Shown here: one piece after another, positions 8,484 through 16,723 of the stretch
Layout: every line of letters begins with the position of its first letter
Numbering within the stretch: position 1 is the stretch's first letter
Origin: an uncultured Christensenellaceae bacterium
GTDB lineage: Bacteria; Bacillota; Clostridia; Christensenellales; UBA3700
Assembly: GCA_944383895.1 (NCBI GenBank)
Contig: CALWRH010000005.1
Coordinates: forward strand, 1-64,000
Direction: 5' to 3'
Length of the DNA: 64,000 nucleotides
Notes under the pieces: generated by a model
Told to the model about the DNA's origin: nothing
Seen by the model: only the letters and a program-made list of their open reading frames with translations
Database searches by the model: none
Position numbers and translations under genes: made by a program

Positions 8484-9508
8484 GAATAATAACGGGAAAA
8501 TACAGGGGCAGGAAGATAATCCCGCCCGAAGGCAGCGACGAGATAAGACCCACTTCGGATATGGCGAGGGAGGGTATATTCAACGTGCTGCAATGCTATG
8601 TCGACGGATGCAGATTCATAGACCTTTTCGCTGGCAGCGGCGCGATGGGCATAGAGGCTCTGAGTCGCGGCGCGTCCGAAGTGCTTTTCTGCGATACGGG
8701 CAGACAGAGTATGCAGCTGCTTAAAAAGAACCTTCAGGGCATTGACGGAAAACACGAGATAACGTCGAGGGATTTCCGCGACGCGCTGAGGTCGGCAAAG
8801 GGCAAGTGGGACTACATCTTCTGCGATCCTCCGTATAAATGCGACTATATCGCCGACGTTGCCGCGATAGTAAAAGACAGAGGACTTTTAGAGGACGGCG
8901 GACTGCTGATATACGAGCACGACAACGATTTCAGACCGGGTGTTCCGGATGGATTTACATTGGAGAAGTCGAGGAGATACGGAAGGGCAACCGTCGAGTT
9001 CTATGCCGAAAAGAAAAACGTCTGCGCTATAACGGGCAGTTTCGATCCCTTTACCAAAGGACACCGCTACGTCGTCGAAAAGGCACTCTCGCAGTTCGAT
9101 AAGGCGGTAGTTGTCGTCGCGGTGAATCCCGATAAAAAAAGACTTTTTACGCTTGAAGAGAGCGTAGAGATAGCTAGGGCGTCGCTTAAAGGTCTTGACA
9201 ACGTAAAAGTGGATATATGCGAGGGCATGGTTGCGGATTATTGCAACGACCGCGGCATAAAGACGATAGTGAGAGGATACAGAAACGCAAAAGACTTCGA
9301 GTACGAACAGGCTATGAGCGCATACAACTTTGAGCACGGCGGAGTCGTTACTATGCTTGTTGATGCGCACGGAGAAACAGGAAAGATCAGCGCGACCAGA
9401 ATAAGAGAGGCTTTGAGAGAGGGCTCGCTTATAGCTGAAGATCTTTGCGACGAGGCTGTGCCCGTCATAAAAGAGATAATGAAAAACAAAAGCGAAGAGG
9501 AGATATAA
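8480..9508 (+). CDS. rsmD-coaD: Fused 16S rRNA m2G966 methyltransferase (RsmD) and phosphopantetheine adenylyltransferase (CoaD)
   Basis: One uninterrupted 342-residue frame carrying two enzymes. Residues 1-180 are RsmD: FIDLFAGSGAMGIEALSRG binds SAM and DPPY (116-119) is the amino-methyltransferase motif. Residues 181-342 are CoaD: GSFDPFTKGH (186-195) is the nucleotidyl-transfer motif and RGYRNAKDFEYEQAM the pantetheine-binding region; ISATRIREAL replaces the usual ISSSLVRE. Each half has the normal full length. The junction is ...VEFYAEKKN-VCAITG..., with no stop and no Met or ribosome site for a separate CoaD. The genes are neighbours in many Firmicutes, so fusion by loss of the intergenic stop is plausible. 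Confidence 0.93.
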   Translation: MRIITGKYRGRKIIPPEGSDEIRPTSDMAREGIFNVLQCYVDGCRFIDLFAGSGAMGIEALSRGASEVLFCDTGRQSMQLLKKNLQGIDGKHEITSRDFRDALRSAKGKWDYIFCDPPYKCDYIADVAAIVKDRGLLEDGGLLIYEHDNDFRPGVPDGFTLEKSRRYGRATVEFYAEKKNVCAITGSFDPFTKGHRYVVEKALSQFDKAVVVVAVNPDKKRLFTLEESVEIARASLKGLDNVKVDICEGMVADYCNDRGIKTIVRGYRNAKDFEYEQAMSAYNFEHGGVVTMLVDAHGETGKISATRIREALREGSLIAEDLCDEAVPVIKEIMKNKSEEEI

Positions 9509-9510
9509 TT

Positions 9511-9975
9511 ATGGATCTTGAAATCGAAAGATTGCTCGACAAACTCGAGGAAGAAATCCGCATCGGCAAAAAGTCGATGTTTTCGGGAGGCAGAACGAGC
9601 ATTGACGATATAAAATGCCTGTCGATAATAGGACAGATAAGGAGCGCGCTCCCGACCGCAATCACGGAGGCGAGAGTGGTGTTGCAGGACAGCAACAACA
9701 TAATCGAGCAGGCAAATCTCAGAGCCAACGATATAGTTTCCAAAGCGCAGCGCGACGCAAACGCCATGCTGTCCGAAAACAATATCATCGCTCAGGCTCA
9801 GCAGGAGGCAAACCGCATAGTCGGTATGGCGCGTCAGGAGGCTAACGAGATAAGGAACGAGAGCTTTACCCGCATATACGATCTGTTCAACACTGCGGAG
9901 AGAGAATTAAGGCACTCGCTCGAAGTAGTGGGTTCGGCAAAACAGGAGCTCTCAAACGCGATCAACCGCAGATAG
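9511..9975 (+). CDS. Coiled-coil protein encoded after coaD (often labelled ATPase-like)
   Basis: 154 residues from ATG 9511, which follows GAGGAG. Nearly all helical: a short N-terminal block (LERLL-type, residues 1-45), then a long coiled coil rich in Ala, Gln, Asn, Glu with repeated xAQxEANRI units. Similar small helical proteins follow coaD in many Clostridia and are often annotated as ATP synthase b-like, but no membrane segment is visible. Function unknown. Its TAG stop abuts the stop of the convergent ylbJ gene. Confidence 0.75.
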   Translation: MDLEIERLLDKLEEEIRIGKKSMFSGGRTSIDDIKCLSIIGQIRSALPTAITEARVVLQDSNNIIEQANLRANDIVSKAQRDANAMLSENNIIAQAQQEANRIVGMARQEANEIRNESFTRIYDLFNTAERELRHSLEVVGSAKQELSNAINRR

Positions 9976-10980
9976 TCAGAGCGCGAGAGAAACGAGCCAT
10001 GCAAGCGCAAATGAAATGACGGCTTGAGTGGCTTTCGTTGCGAAATAAAACAGAGGACGTATTTTGCAATTGCCGAGAAAGGTCAGCGATTGCAGACTCA
10101 CAGAGATCCCTCCGAAAGACAGCAGTCCCGCCACCACAGGCAGGGCTGTTTTTATTTGTGCGCCGCATTTGGAAATGCTGAGGCAGCCGCGCGTTATCTC
10201 TATAAATCCGAGCACCGTGCCTTGCGCCATTTCGGGTTCCCACCCCAAAAGAGAGTACAGAGAAGAAAGCGGAGCGGCAAGCGCGTCCACGACGCCTATA
10301 TCCGTCATAACGTCGGCTATCATGCTGAATATCGCTATGTATCCGCCTACTATAAACAGGCTCGTCAGCGCGCTCGTCATTGATTTGCCGAGAAGATCGT
10401 CAAAATCGGGCGGAGTGCGCAGAAGCTCGGCATATTCTTTAGCGTCGCGTTTTCTTATGCGGTATATAAAGCCGTTGAGAAGAGCGCCGACGAAATGTAT
10501 CGCCATGAGAAGATAGCCGAAAGACGCGCTGCCGAACATCACCGTACCCACGGTGCCGACTATAAACAGCGGACCCGACGTAGACGTGAACGCGCTTATC
10601 GCTTTTACCTGACGGCGGTCTATTATACCCGCAGAGTAGAGGTCTGAAAGAAGTCTGCTGCCTACGGGATAGCCGCTTATCGCGCTCATAAAGAAGACGT
10701 AACCGCCGACAGAGGGGCAGTTATATAAACGCGCTATCGGTTTTTTCAGCGCGTCGCCGAGCATCTGAGCTGTGCCGACAGAAGTGAGTATGCGCGTAAA
10801 GAAAAAGAACGGAAAAAGCGCGGGAGCGACGCTCGTCGCAAACAGCAGCATGCCGTTGTATACGCTCGAGATATAGCGTTTGGGGTCAATGACAAGACAA
10901 AGTATAAAAAATCCGACGAGGACGGCTATGGATACGGCTGTCCTCTTTTGCCGCCTGTTCAGGGTCTCAGTCAGTTTCAT
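9976..10980 (-). CDS. ylbJ: Sporulation integral membrane protein YlbJ
   Basis: 334 residues from ATG 10980, with about eight membrane helices and nucleoside-recognition (Gate)-type repeats. GYVFFMSAISGYPVGSRLL and the C-terminal half SLSISKCGAQIKTALPVVAGLLSFGGISV are characteristic. In Bacillus subtilis YlbJ is a sigma-E protein needed for spore cortex formation. It is 63 bp downstream of tmcAL, behind an intrinsic terminator, and CATACATT (10986-10993, minus strand) resembles a sigma-E -10 box; I see no convincing -35. Convergent with the coiled-coil gene, stop to stop. Confidence 0.9.
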   Translation of the reverse strand: MKLTETLNRRQKRTAVSIAVLVGFFILCLVIDPKRYISSVYNGMLLFATSVAPALFPFFFFTRILTSVGTAQMLGDALKKPIARLYNCPSVGGYVFFMSAISGYPVGSRLLSDLYSAGIIDRRQVKAISAFTSTSGPLFIVGTVGTVMFGSASFGYLLMAIHFVGALLNGFIYRIRKRDAKEYAELLRTPPDFDDLLGKSMTSALTSLFIVGGYIAIFSMIADVMTDIGVVDALAAPLSSLYSLLGWEPEMAQGTVLGFIEITRGCLSISKCGAQIKTALPVVAGLLSFGGISVSLQSLTFLGNCKIRPLFYFATKATQAVISFALAWLVSLAL

Positions 10981-11004
10981 ATTAAAATGTATGGAACGGC
11001 AGAC

Positions 11005-11030
11005 AAAAAAAGAACGCCGCAAAAGCGGCG
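11005..11030 (-). terminator. Intrinsic terminator after tmcAL
   Basis: CGCCGC/GCGGCG hairpin with a four-base loop (11015-11030), followed on the minus strand by a run of seven T. It separates tmcAL from ylbJ. Confidence 0.85.
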
Positions 11031-11043
11031 CGGATAACATGGA

Positions 11044-12156
11044 TCAGTCAGTATCTACGAATACGGACAACTCTTTATAAGAATATCTGACCGAAGAGAA
11101 CAGCGCGTCAATTCTGCGCGTGAGTTCAAAAACTTCTGCAAAAGGTGCGCGAGAACGACCCGAAACGGCTGCCGGTACTGCAATATCGGACAGCAGGTTT
11201 TCTTTACCTTTGCGCATAGCGAGCACGTTGACGAAACCGATGGGTTTTTCGGTAAGCTCCGTATGAGTATTCGTATTGCCGATAACGGCGTTGAGCGCAA
11301 GCCTTTTTACCCTTGCACGGGTGTATCTTTTTGCCGCGGCGAGAGAGCAGAAGTCTCTGAAATTATCTGCTTTACGGGCGCAGTCGACGAGTCTGTTCAT
11401 AAGCCCTTCAGTGTCGTCGTAGACGTTTTTTCTGTTTTCGGAAAGAAGAGAGTAGCGCAGGACGGCGTAATATTGATCGTCGCAGGGGACGTGTTTTTCA
11501 AAGTCGCCGAGGACGAAAGGCGGCATCATAAGCGCGTTTACGCTCTCGCCGTTTGACAATGCCGCACGCAGTGACGATGACGTGGGATAACCGCACGGAG
11601 CGGAGTCGCAAGGGGAGTTGTCCCGCTTTATCGTATATGCAGAAATTTTCCTGCCCGTGTCGTTTATAGCTCTTATATATTCAATGCCGAGCGTATTGTT
11701 GGGTGAGTTTTCTATAAGACTTTCGCCGCTTGCCTTTGCGACTGCGGCGGGATAGCCTATGCCTTCGCTCAGCGCGCTTTTTATCTTTTCGTTGACTTCG
11801 GGAGAAGAGAGGAGAAAGGCGAGCCTTTCAAGCTTTTCTATATCTCCGCTTTCGCTGCCGAAAACGAGAGTCGCGTCTTTTACGAGGTTTGCTATCTTGA
11901 CTCCGCCAAGAGCGAATTGTCTTGCCGCAGACAGGGTGTATTCGGCAGGAAGTTCGACCACTGCGTCCGCGCCCGCGAGCACAGCGTGCCGCGCTCTCGT
12001 GTATTTGTCGAGGCATGCGAGTTCTCCGCGCTGAACGGCGTTGCCGCTCATTACGCAGATCACGTTTTCGGCGCCAGCCGTCCGCGCGCTGTCGAGCAGA
12101 CGTTTGTGTCCGATATGAAGGGGATTGAATTCGCAGATTATCACCGCGTTTTTCAT
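11044..12156 (-). CDS. tmcAL: tRNA(Met) cytidine acetate ligase TmcAL (YlbM)
   Basis: 370 residues from ATG 12156, preceded by GGAGAGA. TmcAL acetylates C34 of elongator tRNA-Met using acetate and ATP. The N-terminus AVIICEFNPLHIGHKRLL is the nucleotidyltransferase HIGH-type motif; ELPAEYTLSAARQFALGG and FGSESGDIEKL are also characteristic. The open frame extends to 12279, but that segment contains its own promoter. It is divergent from pta-ackA, which makes the acetyl-phosphate and acetate this enzyme depends on; the two promoters have overlapping -10 boxes. Confidence 0.93.
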   Translation of the reverse strand: MKNAVIICEFNPLHIGHKRLLDSARTAGAENVICVMSGNAVQRGELACLDKYTRARHAVLAGADAVVELPAEYTLSAARQFALGGVKIANLVKDATLVFGSESGDIEKLERLAFLLSSPEVNEKIKSALSEGIGYPAAVAKASGESLIENSPNNTLGIEYIRAINDTGRKISAYTIKRDNSPCDSAPCGYPTSSSLRAALSNGESVNALMMPPFVLGDFEKHVPCDDQYYAVLRYSLLSENRKNVYDDTEGLMNRLVDCARKADNFRDFCSLAAAKRYTRARVKRLALNAVIGNTNTHTELTEKPIGFVNVLAMRKGKENLLSDIAVPAAVSGRSRAPFAEVFELTRRIDALFSSVRYSYKELSVFVDTD

Positions 12157-12187
12157 AAAAAATCTCTCTCCGACCTCCGCTATTGCC

Positions 12188-12216
12188 TTTACAAAACAAT
12201 TTTGCGGTAGTATAAT
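12188..12216 (+). promoter_or_regulatory. Promoter of pta-ackA
   Basis: TTTACA (12188-12193), 17-nt spacer, TATAAT (12211-12216). The -10 box overlaps the -10 box of the opposite tmcAL promoter, so the two cannot be occupied at once. Confidence 0.75.
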
Positions 12217-12237
12217 CAATTTGTAAATATATTGTAA
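12209..12237 (-). promoter_or_regulatory. Promoter of tmcAL
   Basis: Minus strand TTACAA (12232-12237), 17-nt spacer, TATACT (12209-12214), giving a leader of about 45 nt. Confidence 0.6.
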
Positions 12238-12257
12238 TATATTTTCGCGAAAATATA
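12238..12257. promoter_or_regulatory. Perfect 20-bp palindrome in the pta leader (candidate operator)
   Basis: TATATTTTCGCGAAAATATA, perfectly symmetric, starts about 15 nt after the predicted pta transcription start and 1 nt beyond the tmcAL -35 box. It ends 9 nt before the pta ribosome site. Palindromes of this kind are typical dimeric-repressor sites; no regulator gene lies next to it. Confidence 0.6.
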
Positions 12258-12279
12258 AAGTGTTTCGGAGGTCTTTCAA

Positions 12280-13275
12280 GTGAACAAACTCATTTCTGCA
12301 ATAATCGATAAGGCAAAGGGTCTCAAAAAGACTATAGTCCTCGCCGAGGGCGAAGAGCCGCGTACCGTAAGAGCGGCGGAGATCATCTCCAAAAACGGCA
12401 TTGCCAATATAATCCTTCTCGGGGACAAAGACAAACTTGCTGCAATGTATCCCGACGTAGATCTTTCTCTCGTAAAGATCGTGAATCCCCTTACAGTGGA
12501 CATCGAGGATTTTGCAAACGAGTTTTATGAGCTGCGCAAGGCAAAGGGCATGACTATAGAAGAGGCTCGCGTTCAGATGAGAAAGAACCTCAACTACGGC
12601 GCGATGATGACGAGAAAAGGACTAGCAGACGGTATGGTCGCAGGCGCAATCAACTCTACGGGCAACGTGCTCCGTTCGGGTCTTACCATCGTCAAGACCA
12701 AGCCCGGCATCAAGACGGTTTCGAGCTGCTTTATCATGTGTTTCGAAGGCACTCCGTACAAAGCTCAGGACGTCATGGTGTTCGGCGACTGCGCTGTAAA
12801 TATAGATCCTACCGCAGAGCAGCTTGCGGATATCGCGATATCTTCTGTCGGTTCTGCAAAAGCTCTCGCAGGTATAGAAGAGCCTAAAGTCGCTATGCTT
12901 TCTTTCTCGACGAAAGGCAGCGCTAAGCACGAAAACGTAGACAAAGTCGTAAACGCCGTCGCTTTGGTAAAGGAAAAAGCTCCCGAGATCAGCGTAGACG
13001 GAGAACTTCAGCTCGACGCGGCTATCGTACCTGCTGTCGCAATGCTCAAGGCTCCGGGCAGCGACGTCGCGGGCAAGGCAAACGTACTTATTTTCCCCGA
13101 CCTGCAGTCCGGCAATATCGGCTACAAGCTGACTCAGAGATTCAGCGGCGCAGACGCTATCGGACCTATTTGCCAAGGATTTGCAAAACCCGTCAACGAC
13201 CTCTCGAGAGGCTGCTCGTCCGACGATATCGTAGCGGTTGTCGCTATCACCGCCGTTCAGGCATCTCAGAATTAA
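12280..13275 (+). CDS. pta: Phosphate acetyltransferase
   Basis: 331-residue short-form Pta converting acetyl-CoA and phosphate to acetyl-phosphate and CoA. Family motifs are present throughout, including [30 protein letters not shown] and the C-terminal [15 protein letters not shown]. The start codon is GTG at 12280 with GGAGGT 7 nt upstream. Operon with ackA, 9 nt apart, giving the standard ATP-yielding acetate pathway of fermenters. Confidence 0.97.
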   Translation: MNKLISAIIDKAKGLKKTIVLAEGEEPRTVRAAEIISKNGIANIILLGDKDKLAAMYPDVDLSLVKIVNPLTVDIEDFANEFYELRKAKGMTIEEARVQMRKNLNYGAMMTRKGLADGMVAGAINSTGNVLRSGLTIVKTKPGIKTVSSCFIMCFEGTPYKAQDVMVFGDCAVNIDPTAEQLADIAISSVGSAKALAGIEEPKVAMLSFSTKGSAKHENVDKVVNAVALVKEKAPEISVDGELQLDAAIVPAVAMLKAPGSDVAGKANVLIFPDLQSGNIGYKLTQRFSGADAIGPICQGFAKPVNDLSRGCSSDDIVAVVAITAVQASQN

Positions 13276-13284
13276 GGAGGCAAT

Positions 13285-14493
13285 ATGAAAGTTCTCGTTG
13301 TAAACGCGGGTAGTTCTTCACTCAAATATCAGGTCATAGAAATGACTGACGAAAAGCTGCTGTGCAAGGGCGGTATAGAGCGCATCGGTATCGAAGGCTC
13401 CAACCTTACGCAGGAGTCGGGCGGCAAGAAATACAACGTCGAAAAGCCGCTCGCTAACCATACCGAAGGTTTCGACCTTCTCATCAAATGCCTTACCGAC
13501 AAGTCCGTCGGCGGCGTGCTCGACGACATTTCCGAGATCGAGGCTGTCGGACACAGAGTGTTGCATACGGGTACTGACTTCGACGACTCGGTACTCATCA
13601 CTCCCGAGGCTCTCAAGATACTCGAGAAAAACGCGTTCCTCGGACCTCTGCACATGCCTGCGAACATCGCTTGCGTAAAATCGTGCATGCAGGTCCTGCC
13701 CGGCGTACCCAACGTCGCGGTATTCGATACGGCGTTCCACTCCACGATGCCCGCGTATGCATATATGTATGCTATTCCTTATGAGGATTACGAGCAATTC
13801 AAGATCAGAAGATACGGTTTCCACGGCACTTCTCACAAGTTCGTTTCGCAGACCGCTAAAAAGTGGCTTGACGAAAACGGTTTCCCGAGCGGCAAGATCG
13901 TTACCTGCCACCTCGGCAACGGATCTTCTATCACCGCGGTCAAGGACGGCAAGTGCGTAGATACGTCAATGGGCATGACTCCGCTCGAAGGCGTACCTAT
14001 GGGCACGAGAAGCGGCGATATAGACGCGTCGGTCGTAGAGTTCTTGTGCAACTTCAAGAAGATGACGGTCGGAGAAGTTATAACTTATCTCAACAAAAAG
14101 AGCGGTTTCCTCGGCGTGAGCGGAGTAAGCAGCGATTCGAGAAATATGCTCGAAGAGGCGCATAAGGGCAATAAACGCGCTCAGCTCGCGGCAGATATGT
14201 TCACTTACAGAGTCAAAAAGTACATCGGCGCGTATTCCGCGGCTATGGGCGGTCTTGACAGCATCGTATTTACGGGCGGTATCGGCGAGAACAGCGACGA
14301 GATGAGAGCAAACATCGTTGAGGGTCTCGGATACCTCGGAGTCGAACTCGACAAAGAGGAAAACCTCAAGAGAGAAAAGCCTCCCGTCAGAGAAATAAGC
14401 ACCAAGGCGTCCAAGGTCAGAGTGCTCATCGTTCCTACCAACGAAGAGCTGATGATAGCGAGAGATACCAAGCGTATAGTTACGGGTAAATAA
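13285..14493 (+). CDS. ackA: Acetate kinase
   Basis: 402 residues, the usual AckA length. It transfers phosphate from acetyl-phosphate to ADP. The N-terminal VNAGSSSLKYQ phosphate-binding motif, FDTAFHSTMP, RRYGFHGTSHKFV, HLGNGSSI and FTGGIGENS are intact. Start ATG 13285 is preceded by AAGGAGG. Second gene of the pta-ackA operon; I see no clear terminator before the rpmF promoter. Confidence 0.98.
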   Translation: MKVLVVNAGSSSLKYQVIEMTDEKLLCKGGIERIGIEGSNLTQESGGKKYNVEKPLANHTEGFDLLIKCLTDKSVGGVLDDISEIEAVGHRVLHTGTDFDDSVLITPEALKILEKNAFLGPLHMPANIACVKSCMQVLPGVPNVAVFDTAFHSTMPAYAYMYAIPYEDYEQFKIRRYGFHGTSHKFVSQTAKKWLDENGFPSGKIVTCHLGNGSSITAVKDGKCVDTSMGMTPLEGVPMGTRSGDIDASVVEFLCNFKKMTVGEVITYLNKKSGFLGVSGVSSDSRNMLEEAHKGNKRAQLAADMFTYRVKKYIGAYSAAMGGLDSIVFTGGIGENSDEMRANIVEGLGYLGVELDKEENLKREKPPVREISTKASKVRVLIVPTNEELMIARDTKRIVTGK

Positions 14494-14531
14494 ATTTTGT
14501 CTTTCCGTGTCAGAAATTTTGCAAAAAAAGT

Positions 14532-14560
14532 TTGACAAAACGAAAAGCAAAATATATAAT
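14532..14560 (+). promoter_or_regulatory. Promoter of rpmF
   Basis: Perfect TTGACA (14532-14537), 17-nt spacer, TATAAT (14555-14560), as expected for a highly expressed ribosomal protein gene. Confidence 0.9.
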
Positions 14561-14603
14561 AGTTAAGCAATCACGTTAAAGAATTAAATGGAGGTGTGCG
14601 AAA

Positions 14604-14795
14604 ATGGCAGTACCTAAGGGAAAAACATCCAAGGCAAGAAAGCACTCGAGATCCGCTAACTGGAAGCTCGAAGCGCCGACTATGGTCGAGTGCCCTCATT
14701 GTCACGAATTGAAGCAGAGCCACAGAGCTTGCGATAACTGCGGTTATTACGGCGGCAAAGAAATCGTTGCTCAGAAGCAGAAGAGCGCGAAGTAA
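14604..14795 (+). CDS. rpmF: 50S ribosomal protein L32, zinc-binding form
   Basis: 63 residues. The N-terminus AVPKGKTSKARKHSRSANW is typical, and Cys30/Cys33 and Cys43/Cys46 form the zinc ribbon of the C+ type, so this copy needs zinc. The usual upstream neighbour yceD (DUF177) is missing. Ends in a strong terminator, so rpmF is a single-gene unit. Confidence 0.97.
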   Translation: MAVPKGKTSKARKHSRSANWKLEAPTMVECPHCHELKQSHRACDNCGYYGGKEIVAQKQKSAK

Positions 14796-14816
14796 TCGTG
14801 TTTTATACGCATTTTT

Positions 14817-14848
14817 CGGGACGGATTATTATCCGTCCCGTTTTTTTT
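14817..14848 (+). terminator. Intrinsic terminator after rpmF
   Basis: Ten-base-pair stem CGGGACGGAT/ATCCGTCCCG with a TATT loop, followed by eight T. Confidence 0.95.
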
Positions 14849-14856
14849 ATTTTATG

Positions 14857-14886
14857 TTGCAAAAATAGATAATTATATTATATAAT
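14857..14886 (+). promoter_or_regulatory. Promoter of plsX-rnc
   Basis: TTGCAA (14857-14862), 18-nt A/T-rich spacer, TATAAT (14881-14886), directly after the rpmF terminator. Confidence 0.7.
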
Positions 14887-14948
14887 AAATATAGTCCGTA
14901 TTATCCGCGCGCACGCACGGAAAGGACAAAGAAGTTTACGAGGTAATT

Positions 14949-15953
14949 ATGAAGGTTCTGGTGGATTGTCACGGCGCAGACGCAGGCGTATCGGTGGCTG
15001 TTGACGGCGCGTTGCTCGCGCTCGGTGAGAGAAATACTCTCAAAGTCGTTTTGTGCGGCAAACGCGAAGAAATAGATAAATGTCTCGAAGGCAAAGCCTA
15101 CGACAAGTCAAGGCTTGAGATAATCGAGGCGGGAGAGGCGATCACAAACGACGACGCACCCGCGCTCGCTATCAGGAGAAAGAAAGACAGTTCGATGGTT
15201 CTCGGATTGCGCGCTTTGGCGGCAGGCAACGCCGACGCTATGGTCAGCGCGGGAAATACGGGATCTCTGCTTGTAGGTACGCAGGTTATAGTAAAATTGA
15301 CAGAAGGCGTTACGAGGGCGACTCTTGCGTCGGTAGTTACGACGGTAAAGGGTTCGCATACGATAATCGCAGACAGCGGCGCGAACGTGGATTGCAGACC
15401 CGAAATGCTCGAAGAGTTCGCGATAATGGGCGACGTATACATGAGAAACGTATTCGGCATAGAAAAACCGACAGTGGGACTTCTCAGCAACGGAGCAGAA
15501 GAAGAAAAGGGCAACGCCGTAACAAAAGAGGCGCACGCGCTGCTCAAGAACGGCAAGCTCAATTTCGTAGGCAACATTGAGGCGAGAGACGTGCTTACGG
15601 GCGCGGTCGACGTGCTTGTGACGGACGGCTTTGCGGGCAACGTTGCGATAAAGGCATGCGAAGGCATGGGCAAGGCGATGTTCGCGCTCATCAAGGACGG
15701 CATAATGAAAGGCGGTCTTAAGGCGAAGATAGGTTTCCTCTTGCTCAAGAGCGTATTCAGAGGAGTAAAGAAGAGCGTTTCCGCCGACGAAGTCGGAGGA
15801 GGTATCTTCCTCGGAGCAAACAAGATAGTCATCAAGACGCACGGCTCGTCAAGTGCTGTAAGCTTTGAAAAGAGCATACTGAACGCGGATAAACTCGCGG
15901 AGAAAGACGTCGTCGGTCAGATAACCGAAGGCTTGAAAAACAGGGCACAATGA
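14949..15953 (+). CDS. plsX: Phosphate acyltransferase PlsX
   Basis: 334 residues. PlsX makes acyl-phosphate from acyl-ACP, the first step of phosphatidic acid synthesis in Gram-positive bacteria. The family hallmarks DCHGADAG (DxxGGD-like), ALAIRRKKDSSMVLGL, SAGNTGSLLVG and VTDGFAGNVAIKACEG are present. It overlaps rnc by 4 nt. The fab genes and acpP that often separate plsX from rnc are absent here. Confidence 0.95.
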   Translation: MKVLVDCHGADAGVSVAVDGALLALGERNTLKVVLCGKREEIDKCLEGKAYDKSRLEIIEAGEAITNDDAPALAIRRKKDSSMVLGLRALAAGNADAMVSAGNTGSLLVGTQVIVKLTEGVTRATLASVVTTVKGSHTIIADSGANVDCRPEMLEEFAIMGDVYMRNVFGIEKPTVGLLSNGAEEEKGNAVTKEAHALLKNGKLNFVGNIEARDVLTGAVDVLVTDGFAGNVAIKACEGMGKAMFALIKDGIMKGGLKAKIGFLLLKSVFRGVKKSVSADEVGGGIFLGANKIVIKTHGSSSAVSFEKSILNADKLAEKDVVGQITEGLKNRAQ

Positions 15954-16609
15954 GCGCGCTGAAAGGTTTGCAACAGGCGATAGGATATGTCTTCAAAGAC
16001 GAAAGTCTGCTCACGGTAGCCGTCACCCATCCGACTTATGCCAACGAGCACAGGACGGAGAGCTATCAGAGGCTCGAATATTTAGGGGACGCGATACTCG
16101 ATTTTATAGTTGCCGAAGATCTGTTCCGCCGTTTTCCGAGCGCGGACGAAGGCGTTCTGACAAAGAAGAGGATAGCGGCGGTATCGGCGACTCCGCTAAT
16201 GAAAAAAGCGAGAGAACTCGGCTTTGAAAAATATCTGAAGATCGCGCCGCACGTCAATACGGACAGCGTACTCGGCGACGTTTTCGAGGCAATTATTGCG
16301 GCGATATATCTCGACGGAGGCATGGAAGAGACAAAAAAATTCGTGCTGAGATCTCTCGAAGAATATCTCGACGCAAAGGCGGGAGCGAGAGATTATAAGT
16401 CGCGCCTCAACGAGGCTCTTCCTAAAGCCCGGATACAATACAGAGAGATCGGCAGATCCGGGCCTCCGCACGATCCCGTATTCGAAATAGAGCTCGAGAT
16501 AGACGGAAAACCCGTTGCGTGTGCGTCGGGCGGCAGTAAGAAGAAAGCCGAGCAGGAGTGCGCAAAACAGGCTCTCAAAAAGCTTGCAAGTCAGGGAAAA
16601 AACGTATAA
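15950..16609 (+). CDS. rnc: Ribonuclease III
   Basis: 219 residues. Processes rRNA precursors and structured mRNAs. The endonuclease domain has QRLEYLGDAILD (Asp47) and GDVFEAIIAAIYLDGG (Asp110, Glu113), the Mg-binding catalytic residues. A double-stranded-RNA-binding domain spans about 148-216, ending GGSKKKAEQECAKQALKKL. ATGA overlap with plsX. Confidence 0.96.
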   Translation: MSALKGLQQAIGYVFKDESLLTVAVTHPTYANEHRTESYQRLEYLGDAILDFIVAEDLFRRFPSADEGVLTKKRIAAVSATPLMKKARELGFEKYLKIAPHVNTDSVLGDVFEAIIAAIYLDGGMEETKKFVLRSLEEYLDAKAGARDYKSRLNEALPKARIQYREIGRSGPPHDPVFEIELEIDGKPVACASGGSKKKAEQECAKQALKKLASQGKNV

Positions 16610-16652
16610 AAAGTCGAAAAACCGCGCGGCAATCCGCAAAAAAGACAATCGA

Positions 16653-16681
16653 TTGCATTGCGCGCGTATTCGTGTTATAAT
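16653..16681 (+). promoter_or_regulatory. Promoter of smc-ftsY, GC-alternating spacer
   Basis: TTGCAT (16653-16658), 17-nt spacer TGCGCGCGTATTCGTGT, TATAAT (16676-16681). A GACGGG-TTT-CCCGTC hairpin (16699-16713) follows in the leader, just before the ribosome site GGGAAGG. Confidence 0.75.
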
Positions 16682-16723
16682 AACAAAGTATTCAATTTGA
16701 CGGGTTTCCCGTCGGGAAGGTTT

